Shown: positions 1 to 13,000 of the stretch, in pieces | Layout of the letters: every line of letters begins with the position of its first letter | Numbering within the stretch: the stretch's first letter is position 1 | Source of the DNA: Anaeramoeba ignava | Taxonomy: Eukaryota > Metamonada > Anaeramoebidae | DNA: 64,000 nt | NCBI GenBank assembly: GCA_028826165.1 | Contig: JAPDFW010000044.1 | Coordinates: 112,001-176,000, forward strand | Direction of reading: 5' to 3' | The notes under the pieces: model-generated | The model's database searches: none | Told to the model about the DNA's origin: nothing | What the model saw: the letters and a program-made list of their open reading frames with translations, nothing else | Position numbers and translations under genes: made by a program

Positions 1-3000
1 AGAATCAATATCCAAAATATCCAAAATATTAAATCCAATCAAAAAATTTACTGAAAACAAAATTAAAAAAGAAGATTTAATTATTGAATTTAATCAAAAC
101 TCATTTTCTTCACTTATTCTTAAATATCAAAATGAAAGACATCAAGATAAAAAAATCAAAAAGAAAATTATTCAATTTTTTAAATTTGAAAAAATGATTG
201 AAATTAAAGAATTATTATCAGAAAAACAAAAAGAAAAACAAATTCAAAAAGTTAATCAAATCAAAGAAGAATATTTTTCATCTATTTACAATAATTTTGA
301 AGAACTTTTAAATGAAGAAATTTTAAAAAATAAAGTGAAAAAATCAATAATTTTTACAAGAGGATATAAAAGAGAAATTGGAAAAATTGAAGAAAAATAT
401 TCAGAATATTCATTTAAAATTTTAGATTTACAAAACAAAGATAAAATTATCAAAGAAGAAAATGAAGAATTAATTTCCAATATTCCAAAAGAAAAAAATA
501 TTTTAATTATTCATTTCAAACAAAATCAAATTGAATTATTTTATCAAATTAAAATTTTAATTGAACAAATAATTTCTCAAAACAATAATAATAATCAAAA
601 CAGAATAGAAAATTCTTATATTATATTATTTATTCATTTATCTTTCACTTCAAATTCTAAATCATTTCCTTTTTATTTTGAAAAAAATTGGGAACATTAT
701 TATATTGAAGAAATTGAACCTTTATTTAATCTTAAAAATTTACCTCAAAATCTTTTAGAATCATTTAATTATTTACAAAAAAACAAACAAATAGAAAAAA
801 TAATAATAGAAAATTTAGGAATAATTCTTTCAAAAGAAAAAGATTTAACAAATGAAAATTTCAAAAAAGAAAAAGAATTAATTGAAAAAAACCTTTTTAA
901 GAATAGAAAAATGAAAAAACAAATTATCCAAAAAATTAGAAAAATGATTGAATTATCAATTAAATCAAAACATGAAAATTTTAAATGGGAAATTTTTAAT
1001 ATTTTACATAATTTCAAACAAAAGAAAGAGAAAGAGAAATTTATAAGTATTTTATTTGATAAAGTTAAAGAAGATTTAATTGAAATTTTTGATATATTTT
1101 TCCAAAATATAAATCAAAATGAAAATTTAACAATTTTATTAAATTCAAAAGATGAAAAAATGAAAGAAATTTGGAGTAATATATTTCAACAATTTGAAAT
1201 TCCTTGTTATTCAATTTACAAAACAAAAACAATTAAACAAGAATTCCCATTTTCATCAATAATTTATTCAATAATTCAACAAAATGAAACAATTTCTCAA
1301 CAAAACAAAATTATTCCATTTATTGATTCATCTTTTAATGATGAAATTATTCAAAAATATTTAAAAGATTTTATCAAATTGGTTCTTAATTCAGAACAAG
1401 AAAATATTTTCCAAAATTTAAAAATTAATTTAGGAAGAATTATCAACAATTATTATCATCAAAAATCCAATGAAAAAATAAAAACAATTTCATTTCAAAA
1501 AATTCAACAAATTTATTTTGAAAAAATTCATCAAAAATTAATTAATTTACTTTTTATTTCCAAATTAATTAATTTCAAACCAAAAACAAAAACAAAAAGA
1601 AAAAATGAAAAGAGAAAAAGATTTTCACTTTTATTGATTATGGGAAAAGTGATTGAAAAAATAAAAGAAGATAAAGAAGAAATAATTCAAAATGATAATA
1701 TTGAAGAATTATTTGAATTTTGGATTGAAATAAATCAAAAACAAGAAGAAAAAGAAGAAATTGAAAAACTTTATAATGAATGGATTATTCAAACATTTCA
1801 AAAACAATTTTCAATTCAATTAAAACAATTAAATCCAAAAAAAACACGAGAAAAATATAATTATCAAAAAATTGAAAATGAATTAATGATTAATAAAATA
1901 ACAAATGAATTAATTGAAGAATTATTTTCAGAAAATATCAATTATAAAAAATCAAAATTTGTAAAAAATCTCAAAAAGAAAAAAAACCAATTTATTTATG
2001 TTTGAAAAGTAATGAAAGAAAATGTTCAATTTGTGAAGAAGAAATTGAAGAAAATGATACAAAACATTTCAGAACAATTAAAAAAAGTAAAATTGAAGAA
2101 TATAGAAAAGAAATTATAAATATTTTCCATAAATTTTCAAAATATTTAACATTTTATGGAAGAATAATTTTTCAACAATTTTTATTCAAGAAAAAATTAA
2201 CAAAAAAATTTAATTTTGGATTTATTCAAAAATTTTTAAATTATTCAATACAAAAATTGAAATATTTTTAAAAGTTAAACAAATTGAAAATATTTATTCA
2301 ATTTTTTATCCAATACTTAAAAATTTATTTTCACTTATTCAAAATGAAAACTCAAATGAAGATGATGAAATTATTAATTTTATTGATGAATTTTTGGAAA
2401 ATACAAATCAAAAAATATTAGAAAACAAACCAGAAAATATTATTCTTATTTCTTGTATAAAAATTATTAATGAAAATGAAGAAATAAGAAACAAGATTAA
2501 ATCATATTTAGAAAATAATAAATATAATCAACAAAATCTCTTAACAACTGACAGTTTCTCTGATTTAAAGAATAAAAAAATACAACAAGAATCAAAATTA
2601 AAATCACTTTGGGATAATATGCATTACTCAGCCAAATCTCAATCTCAATCTAAATCTAAATATAAATCAAAACAAAAAAAGAAACAGATTGATGGATTAA
2701 ACTTAGATATTTCTCAAAAGCCAAAATCAAAAAAAGAAAAGAAAAAAGAAAAAGAATTAGAAAAAGCTAAAACAGTTTCAGTTTCAATTTCAAATTTAAA
2801 TTCAAAACCCAAGAAAGAATATAAACCAAGTTTGAAAGCAAAAAATATTATGATTTCAATTTCTAAAAATCAATTCTCAATTCAAAATATTATTAAATTT
2901 ATTGAAAAAAGAAAAATGTTACTTCGAAATCCAAAAAAAATAATACAAAAATTTGAAAATAGTTTTTCAAAAAAAAGTGGAAAAATATGGATTAAATTTA

Positions 3001-5602
3001 TTTTTAATGAAATTGAAAATGATAAAGGAAGAAATTATCTTCAAAATTTTATTGAAAAAGAAGTTCCTGATAAAATTAAAGAACTAGAAATTTCTCAAAA
3101 TATTTTAAATTCAAAAAGAAATGATTCAATAATAATAGAATATCCAAAAAAGAACAAAGATCAATCATTATTATATTATTATGAACAAAAAGAAATTGGA
3201 AATGATTTATCATTAAAATTTCAAAAAACACATATTTCATTTGTTTCAGAACATAAAATAAGTTATATCATTTCACAATTTTATCGAAAATTTTGGGAAA
3301 TTGAAAAAGAAATTGAAAACAAAGAAATTTTCAAAATGATAATTCAAAGTGTTGAATTTATTGATAATACAAAACTTGAACCATTTCGGCTTTTATTTTC
3401 ATCTGATCTTTTATTTGAAGTTGGAGAATCACAATTAAAACAAGAAATGCTTGAAAAATTATATTGTCCATCAATGGGATCACATCCATTTCAACAAGAA
3501 TTTGAAAAAGAAAAAAGTTATTGGAAATTTTGTGAAAAGGGACATTTAAATTTTGTGAAATCTTCTCATATTAAATTACAAAATTGGTGTGAATTTTGTA
3601 AATCAAGTTTAAAAGAAAATGAAATTAATTCAGAATTTTTTGAAAATGTTTTATCTTATTCAGTTTCTAAAATACCAAATTCAAATCCATTATTAACATA
3701 TCGAAAATTACATCCAATAACTTTTAGAATTATTAGATTATTAATTCATTCATCAATTCTTCCTTTTTCAATTATTTGTGAAAAATTTTCAAATCATTTC
3801 ATTTCAATGATTAATAATTGTGTTTTTAAACCAAAAAATCAAAAAGAATTAATCCAACAATTAATTTCTCATATTGGAAATGATTTATTGATTTTATCCA
3901 AATTAACAAATCTTACAAATTATCAAACAATACTTTATTATTATGAAACATTAAAATTATTTTCCAAAAAGAGAATTCCAAATTTTTTATTAAAAAAAGA
4001 TAATTTCAAAGAAGTTGAAACAAGAAATAAATTGGAAGAAATATTTTCTGATGTTTTTAAAGAAAATCATGAAAAAATAATTTCAAATATTAAAAGAAAA
4101 TATAAAATCAACAAAAAATTACAACAATACAAAACAATAAATTTATTTGATTTATCAAAACCAAATTTATATCCAATTATTAATTTATATATTCAAAAAA
4201 AAGAAAAAGATTTTGAAAAATATCCATTAATTAAATTTATAATTGAAAATTATTCAAAATTAGAAATATTAAATTTATTTGAAGGATTTATTAAATTTAC
4301 AAGTTTAATAATGAAAAAAATGAATGGAAAAATTTCAAAAGAAGAAGCAAAAGAAATTCAAATTCAAAAATTTATTGAAACAGAAAACAATCCAATAATC
4401 AATAAATTATATTTACAATTTGAAGAATTTTGGAAATTAAGTTCAAAAGAAATTAAATATTTACAAATTACAAAAGAAATTAATGATGATAATTTCAAAT
4501 ATGAAATTAAAAAAGAAGATATAATTGATTTTTGTTTAACAGGAAAAGAAAATTATAATTTAATGATTCCAATATTAATTGAACATTCAATTAATCTTCA
4601 TAATGAATTAATTAAATCTCCATTTCTAAAATCTATTTTCCAAGATTCACAACAAAATGAACAAAATGAAAATAATGAAAATAATGAAAATAATCAAGAA
4701 TTTAAAGAATCAATTCTTCATTTCCCAAAAATATTAAATTCAGATTTTATTAAAATTATCAAATTTAATACTCAAGAATTTCAAGAATTTATAAATTATA
4801 ATAATTTAATTCAAGAATTAGATTATATTGAAGAATTTATTAGAAAAAAATTAAATTATTTAAAAGAAACAAATATTTTCAAAATTGAAATTGAAAATTT
4901 TAATTATTATGGAAAACAAATTGAAATCAAAACAGAATTTCTTGAAAAAGAAAAAAATGGGAACAAGAAGAATTAAACTATGATAAATGGAAACAAATTA
5001 AAGAAGAATTAGAAAAGAATAATTTGTTTGAAACTTTTGGAAAACTTATTGAATATATAATTTTGGGATGTCAAAATATTAAAAATGAAAATAAATTTTC
5101 AAAATTAAAAGATTTATCAATAATAGAATTTATTAAAACAAAACTTGAATTTCAATTTAAATTTGAATTTAAAAATTTAGAAGATATTGAAAATAATTTA
5201 TCAAAATTTAAACAATTTGCTAAAATGAAACATCTTTTATTTATTCATAAACAATTTAAAGATAATTTTGAAAATATTTTGGAAAATCTTGATAAAAAAT
5301 TCAAAATGGAAATGACTTCTTTCCAAATTTTATTATTAGAAAATTCATTAGAAAAAATTACAAAAAATATCCCAATATTTGATTTTATTTGTGTTTTGAA
5401 AGATTTTATTAGGAAACTTAAAGGAAATTTTAATAATACTTATTCATTTAAAAAATTATTTCTTTTTTCAATTAAAGATAAAACAGCAAATATTTACAAA
5501 GAAATTGAAGAAAATTTTGATAATGATGAAGTAATTTTATTAGGAAACATTTTTCATGTTTATCAATTTTGCTCAAATATTTTTTATGGAAACCAAAATT
5601 AA
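1..5602 (+). CDS. RNF213-like giant E3 ubiquitin ligase, C-terminal part (5' partial, frame-broken)
   Basis: The frame is open from base 2, so the start lies left of the window. The protein is readable in four pieces with no obvious introns: 2-2005, about 1984-2271, about 2250-4976 and about 4950-5602, in three different frames. Each switch sits near a short A or T run, and sense continues across it (for example WEQEELNYDKWKQIKEELEK just after the third switch). A CSIC pair near 2023 sits where RNF213 has its RING. Near 3460-3610 there is a block with SHPFQQE, then Cys-x3-His and Trp-Cys-x2-Cys, resembling the RZ finger, followed by HPITFRIIRLLIHSSIL, which resembles the segment after the RZ finger in RNF213. 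The AAA core would lie upstream. RNF213 is a cytosolic AAA/E3 protein acting on lipid droplets and intracellular pathogens. Family assignment is from remembered motifs and order, so moderate. The sequence may be a real gene with assembly indels or a recent pseudogene. Confidence 0.6.
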
Positions 5603-7017
5603 AATTAAAATCAAAATCAAAATTAAAATTAAAATCAAAATTAAAATTAAAATTAATATTAAAATTAAAATTAAAATTAAAATTAAAATTAATATTAAAA
5701 TTAAAATTAAAATTAAAATTAAAATTAAAATTAAAATTAAAATTAAAATTAAAATTAAAATTAAAATTAAAATTAAAATCAAAATCAAAAATCAAAATTA
5801 AAATCAAAATCAAAATTAAAATTAAAATTAAAATCAAAATTAAAATTAAAATCAAAATTAAAATTAAAATCTAAATCAAAATTAAAATTAAAATCTAAAT
5901 CAAAATTAAAATTAAAATTAAAATTAAAATTAAAATTAAAATTAAAATTAAAATTAAAATCTAAAATTAAAATTAAAATCAAAATTAAAATTAAAATTAA
6001 AATCTAAATTAAAATTAAAATTAAAATTAAAATTAAAATCAAAATTAAAATTAAAATTAAAATTAAAATTCAAATTAAAATTAAAATTAAAATTAAAATT
6101 AAAATTAAAATTAAAATTAAAATTAAAATTCAAATTAAAATTAAAATTAAAATTAAAATCTAAAATCAAATTTAAATTCAAAATCAAATTCAAATTCAAA
6201 ATCTAAATCAAAATCTAAATCAAATCCACTATTAAATTTTAAATTAAAATTAAAATTAAAATTAAAATTAAAATTATAAATAAAAATGAAAATCAAAATT
6301 AATATTAAAATCAAAATTAAAATTAAATTCAAAATCTAAATTAAAATCAAAATCAAAATCAAAATCAAAATTAAAATTAAAATTAATATTAAAATTAAAT
6401 TTAAAATTAAAATTCAAATCCAAAATCTAAATCAAAATCTAAATCTAAATCAAATCCACTATTAAATTTAAAATCAAAATTTAAATTAAAATTAAAATCA
6501 AAATTAAAATTAAAATAAAAATCAAAATTAAAATTAAAATCAAAAATTAAAATTAAAATAAAAATCAAAATTAAATTAAAATTAAAATTAAAATCAAAAT
6601 TAAAATTAAAATTAAAATTAAAATCAAAATTAAAATTAAAATTAAATTTAAAATTAAAATTAAAATTAAAATTAAAATTAAAATTAAAATTAAAATTAAA
6701 ATTAAAATTAAAATTAAAATCAAAATTAAAATCTAAATCTAAATCAAAATTAAATTTAAAATTAAAATTCAAAATTATAATCAAAATTAAAATCTAAAAT
6801 TAAAATCAAAATTAAAATTAAAATCAAAATCAAAATTAAAATTAAAATTAAAATTAAAATTAAAATTAAAATTAAAATTAAAATTAAAATTAAAATTAAA
6901 ATCAAAATCAAAATCAAAATTAAAAATCAAAATCAATATTAAAATTAAAATTAAAATCAAATTCAAATCCAAAATCTAATTCAAATTCACTATTAAATTT
7001 TAATTTTAATTTTAATT
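5603..7017. repeat. Degenerate AAAATT/AAAATC hexamer array
   Basis: About 1.4 kb of hexamers, mostly TTAAAA interspersed with TCAAAA and occasional TTAATA or TCTAAA variants. It begins inside the stop codon of the RNF213-like gene. It is open in several frames on both strands, giving Lys-Ile, Lys-Leu, Asn-Phe or Ile-Leu dipeptide ORFs that are artefacts of the repeat. It contains no gene. Confidence 0.95.
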
Positions 7018-7168
7018 TTAAATGAAGAAAAAAAAAAAGCAAAAAAAAAAAATAAAAAAGATTTTAAGGGATAAATAAAAAAATCAAAAAAAAAAATTAT
7101 TTTTCATTTATTATTTTTTTCATTTTTTTCTTACACCTTTTTTTTTTGAGTTTTTTTTTTTTTAATCA
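7018..7168 (+). promoter_or_regulatory. A/T-tract intergenic region before the PAS gene
   Basis: A-rich sequence changes to long T tracts with interspersed CATTTTTTTC just before the ATG at 7169. The same kind of T-rich tract precedes most start codons in this window, so it may be the core promoter or 5' leader. No TATA box can be distinguished in this composition. Confidence 0.4.
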
Positions 7169-9946
7169 ATGGGAAATTCACCAAACGCATTACAAATTCC
7201 AAAATCGAAAGCAAACAATTATTTGAAAAGAATTACAACAAATTCGGATCCAATTTGTTTGTTATCTCCAACAAAAGAAATGATTCGAGCGAATAAAGTT
7301 TTTATGGATCTTTTTCGAGGATCAAAAAAACAAGTCAGAAAAATGCAAATTGTAAATCAATTACCTCGTTTACAAACACATTTTAATAATCAAAGTTCTG
7401 TTTCAATCATTGAAAGAGAAGTTTCAAATGCTATTGCGTATTTTTTTCTTTTTTCTTTTTTCTTTATTTTTTATTTTTTATTTTTATTGATCGTTTGGAT
7501 TTAAAATCAAAAAAAAAATAATAAACAATTTATTATTGAAATAGAAATAAAAATTCAATTAACCAATTCTAAATAAAATCCAAAAATCACAATTAAATTA
7601 TAATTAAAATCCAAAAATCACAATAAAATCATAAATTAAATCATAAATTAAATCACAATTAAAATCATAAATTAAATTATAAATAAATCACAATTAAAAT
7701 CACAATTAAATCACAATAAAATCATAAATAAAATCATAAATAAAATTATAAATTAAATTATAAATTAAAATCACAATTAAATCACAATTAAATCACAATT
7801 AAATTATAAATTAAATCACAATTAAATCACAATTAAATCACAATTAAATCACAATTAAATCATAAATAAAATCATAAATAAAATTATAAATTAATTATAA
7901 ATTAAATTATAAATTAATCACAATTAAATCACAATTAAATTATAATTAAATTATAAATAAATTATAAATTAAATTATAAATAAATCACAATTAATTATAA
8001 ATTAAAATCACAATAAAATCACAATTAAATCACAATAAAATTATAAATAAAATCATAAATAAAATCATAAATTAAATTATAATTAAAATCACAATAAAAT
8101 CACAATAAAATCACAATAAAATCACAATTAAATTCAAAAAAAATAAAATCATAATCAAAAAATCATAAATAAAATCATAAATAAAAATCATAAATAAAAA
8201 TCATAAATAAAATCATAAATTAAATCACAATTAAATTATAAATAAAATCATAAATAAAATCATAAATTAAATTACAATTAAATCATAAATAAAATTATAA
8301 ATTAAAATCATAAATTAAAATCAAATCAATAAAATCAAATCACAATTAAAATCACAATAAAATCACAATTAAATCACAATTAAATCACAATTAAATCATA
8401 AATTATAAATAAAATCATAAATAAAATTATAAATTAAATCACAAATAAATTATAATTAAATCACAATTAAATTAAATCACAATTAAATTATAAATAAAAT
8501 CATAAATAAAATTATAAATTAAATTATAAATTAAATCACAATTAAAATCAAAATTAAATCAAAATAAAATCACAATTAAAATTATAAATAAAATTATAAA
8601 TAAAATCACAAATAAAATATAAATAAAATCACAATTAAATCATAAATAAAATCATAAATAAAATCATAAATTAATTATAAATTAAAATCACAATAAAATC
8701 ACAATAAAATCATAAATAAAATCATAAATAAAATTATAAATAAATTATAAATAAAATCACAATTAAATCATAAATAAAATCATAAATAAATCACAATTAA
8801 AATCACAATTAAAATTAATATTAAAATCAAAATCAAAATCAAAATCAAAATCAAAATCAAAATAAAAATCAAAATCAAAATTAAAATTAAAATTAAAATT
8901 AAAATCAAAATCAAAATCAAAATCAAAATCAAAATCAAAATCAAAATCAAAATCAAAATCAAAATCAAAATCAAAATCAAAATCAAAATCAAAATCAAAA
9001 TCAAAATCAAAATCAAAATCAAAATCAAATTAAAATTAAAATCAAAATCAAAATCAAAATTAATATTAAAATTAAAATCAAAATTAAAATTAAAATTAAA
9101 ATCAAAATCAATATTAAAATTAAAATCAAAATTTAAATAAAATTATATTTGAAATTAAGTGATATAAATGGAAGATGCTCATTCTTTATACAAATGAAAA
9201 GATTTACAGGAGAAATATTTTGGGCACACGTTGGACTTTTAATGGTAAATGTAAACACAAAACCAATGTGTCAAGTACTAATCAAAGAAACGGAAAAACC
9301 ACAAACAATTCAAGTTGAGAATATCGAAGAAGTAGAAACAAAGCTAGTAGTTGATTTAACAGACGATCCAAGCGATGCACAAACAGCAGAATTCAGGATG
9401 ACTGGAGGAACTGATAGTGAAACATCAGGTCCAAATTTACATTCAGTTGGATTCACAAAAACACAATTTTCATCACCTTCTAATTCACGAAACTTTGATG
9501 ATCTCCCGCCTATTGCTCAAGAAACTAGTCTCCATTTAGAACCTTCACCAATTGACACTCAAATCTCGGAATTGATTCATTCAACTAAATCACAAATTCG
9601 TGCTTGTGAAAATATGGATTTGGAACATCTTATTGTTCCGAAACTGAATGCTATTGAACGTATTTTTTCTGATGTTAATCAACGTTTGGCAATTGATATT
9701 CTTCAATTGAAATCAAATATTCAACACAAAAGAATCGCTTCTAAAAAAAAATATGATTCTTTAGAATCTGATATTCAAAGAAGACTCGAAGGAATGAAAG
9801 AGGAACAAATTATTAAAAAGAAAATTGAATCTGAAAATCATAGTTTGAAAAAAGAATTTCGTCTTTATTTAAATTCTATTCATCAACTCCAAGAAATTTC
9901 CGATAAAACAATTCAATTAATTTCTCAAGAACAAAAAGATTTTTAA
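7169..9946 (+). CDS. PAS-domain protein with C-terminal coiled coil (2 exons)
   Basis: Exon 1 is 7169-7437 and exon 2 is 9160-9946, joined in phase 2 across GTATTT...TTAAG (codon GC|T, Ala), giving 351 residues. The joined sequence has a PAS-like fold: DPICLLSPTKEMIRANKVFMDLF in exon 1 (PAS A-beta to alpha helices), then the exon 2 strands with GRCSFFIQMKRFTGEIFWAH, the usual PAS beta-hairpin. A Ser/Thr-rich linker follows, then about 130 residues of charged coiled coil to the C terminus. The N terminus MGNSPN leaves a Gly2 that could be myristoylated, but this is weak. PAS domains sense ligands or mediate protein contacts; no kinase or DNA-binding partner domain is visible, so the role is unknown. 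Phase agreement and domain continuity support the splice. Confidence 0.72.
7438..9159 (+). repeat. 1.7 kb repeat-filled intron in the PAS gene
   Basis: After a short T-rich start, 7600-8800 consists of short units of the type ATAAATAAAATC and CACAATTAAATC in changing order. From about 8800 to 9135 it becomes a nearly pure TCAAAA hexamer array with TTAATATTAAAA breaks. No coding signal was seen. Confidence 0.85.
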
Positions 9947-10037
9947 ATGATTTATTTTTCTTCTTAATTTTTCTTCTTAATTTTTTAGTTCATTAAAAAT
10001 TTTTTCATTTTTTTTCTTTTTCTTTTTCTTTTTCTAA

Positions 10038-13000
10038 ATGAATTCAACTTCTTTATTTCAATTAATTGATTCTCAAAATTTTGAAACTTTAAAATCTCAA
10101 TTAGAAAAAGAACCTGATTTAATTAAACAAACTGATGTAAAAATTAAGAAAATTAAAAATTAAAATGAATTTAAAATTAATTATTTTTAATTTAGAATGT
10201 AAAATTTAAAATTAAAAAAATTAGAAATGAAAAATTGAAACAATAATGAAAATTTATATTAAAATTAAGGGATGGAATCTTCTTCATTATTCTTGTTCTA
10301 CTTCAAACACAGAAAATTTAATTGAATTTTTAATTTCAAAAGGAATGGAAATAAATTCCAAAACTGTAAATAAAAAAAAAATAATAATTTTTTTAACTTC
10401 TTTTTATCAATAAATTCAACTTTATTTATTTAGGATGTATTCAAAAAAAAGTTCTAATTTTAATTTTAGTTTTAATTTTAATTTTTAAACAAAAAAGACT
10501 GTAAAAAAAATTTTCAGTTATTTTTTTTAAATCCAAAAAAAAATTTATTTGAAATAATTTTATATTTATTAAATTATATTAAAAGGGTTTAACTCCTCTT
10601 CATATTTGTTGTTGGAATGATCTTGATATTTCTGTTTTTAATATTCTTTTAAAAGCTGGAGTTGATGTTAATTCTGAATCTGTAAAAAAAAATATTTTGT
10701 TGTTTTTTTTTTTGAATTAAGAAAAAAATATTTTTGCTTTTTTTTTTAAAATTGATTTAGAATGTAAAAATTGTTCCACTTTTTTTTTCCTCAATTTATT
10801 ATTTACTTATTTAAATTTTAGTCAGTAATAATCAAAATAAAAATAATAAAAAATAATTTATTTAATTCTTCTTTTCTTTTTTTTTAAATTAGAAAATTAC
10901 TCCTTTACATTTAGCCGCTCAAACTGAAATGAATCATGAAAAAATTAAACTTTTAATTGATAATGGAGCAAATATTTATGCAAGAAATGTGATTTTTTTT
11001 TTGATTTTAAAAATTATTTTTTGATTAAATCCATTATTCATTTTCCTTTTTATTTAGCAAGTAAATTTTTAATTTTAATTTTTATAAATGAATATTAAAT
11101 TAATTTTTAATTTTATTTTTAGTTTGTATTCCTCATTTTTATCAATTTTTCCCAAATATTGTATTTCTTTTTTTATTCATTTCAATATTTTTGGAAAATT
11201 TATAGAATTCAACACCTCTTTCATTTGCTCTTCAATCTAAACAAGATTTGGAAACAATTAAATTATTATCTTCAAAAGAAATTATCAAATCAAAAAATGT
11301 ATTTATTTTTTAATTTTAATTTTAAATTTTAATTTTGATTTTAATTTTAATTTTAATTTTGATTTAGTTTGTAAAATTCAAAAAGAAAAGAAAAGAAAAA
11401 GTTTTTTTTTATTTTATTCAATATTTCTTTTTTTTAGATTGTAAAATTTTTCAAATTCAAAAGAAAAAAAATTTAATTTTTAATCCAAAAAAAAAAATAA
11501 AGGAAGTGATTAAAAATTTTTTGATATTTTTTTTTTAAAAAATGTTTTAAATTTTTCTTTTTATTATTATTTATAAAAGTTAACTACATCTTTACATCTA
11601 GTTCTTTCCAGTAATCCTTCATTAGAAGTTGTTAAATTCTTAATTGATAATGGAGCAGATATTAATTCTCAAGATGTTTCTTTTTTTTTTTAACAAAATT
11701 TGAAATGAATACATTTTGTATTTTAATATCATTTTCATTTTCATTTTCATTTTCAATAGAAAGTAAATATAAACATTTATATTTTTTTTTTCAAATAAAT
11801 TTACTCATATTTATTTAAACACAATTTAAAGAAAGTAAATTCAAAATAAATTCTTTTAAAATTCAAAATATATTCTTTTATAATTCAAAATAAATTATTT
11901 TATAATTCAAAATATTTTTATATAATTCAAAATAAATTCTTTTATAATTTAGAAAGCAACACCTTTATATTATTCAATAATTCACAAAAATCCATTTGAA
12001 ATTCAAGAACTTCTTCTCAAATTTGGTGCTGATCCAAATATTAGTTCAGTAATTTTTTCTTTTAAAAATTTATAAATCTAAATAGAAAAGAAAAAAAAAA
12101 GAAATTAATTTTGCTTCCATTTTAGTTTTCAATTTTATTATTAATAACTCAAAATCCTTCGAAATTTTTAAATCCTGACAAAGAAATTGAACTTCTTATA
12201 AAATATGGAGCTAAAATTAAAGATGATAATAATAATAATGTATCAAAAAAATCAAATCAAAAAAATTTCAAAACAAATTTATGGTTGTTATTATTATTAT
12301 TGTTATTTGATTTTAGTATGAAAATAGTCTTTTATTTAATGCAATCAATCATTCCTTTTCTCCTAAAACTGTCGATTTGTTACTTAATTTAAAACCTAAT
12401 ATTGATATTAAGGTTTGATTTCAATTTAAATCAAAAATCAAAATTACAACTAAAAATTAATCATTAAATTTCTTTCATTTCTTAATTTTCTTTTAGTTGC
12501 CTGTATTTTAATTATTTCTTTTCTTTTGTAAATCATCAATATTTAATTCCATTTTATTTTAGAATGTAAATTATTTCCAAAAAAAAATTGTTTCTTTTGT
12601 TTTTCTTAATTGAAGATCATTCCAATTATTCAAAAAAAATCATTTTTTTTTAGAATCACTCTATGTTATCATTTGCAATAAAGCAAAAATATCCTCTTTC
12701 TATAATTGAAAAAATTTATAATATGGGTTCTAATGATGTTAATCGCCTTGATGCTGTATTTTATTTTATTTTATATTTTCAAATATCAAGATTTCAAAAA
12801 AAAAAAATTGAAAACAAATTCCTTTTTAAATAATTTTATAGGATGTAAATAATTCAATTCATTTTGGGAAATTTTGATTTATTCATTTTTTTTTCTTCTT
12901 CTTAAAATTTAGTCTAAATCACCTTTATTTCATTCAGTCTTTCATGATTCAGTTGAAGTTTGTGAATTTCTTCTTAAAAACAAAGCAGATCCAAATCAAG

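Noticed and set aside
5472-6972. Several ORFs of Ile-Leu, Asn-Phe or Lys-Ile dipeptides on both strands
   Set aside because: All lie in the hexamer array and exist in multiple overlapping frames; no start context or unique sequence.
10440-10530. Extra acceptors such as TTTTCAG at about 10515
   Set aside because: No in-phase donor follows within a short distance, so I did not count it as a microexon.
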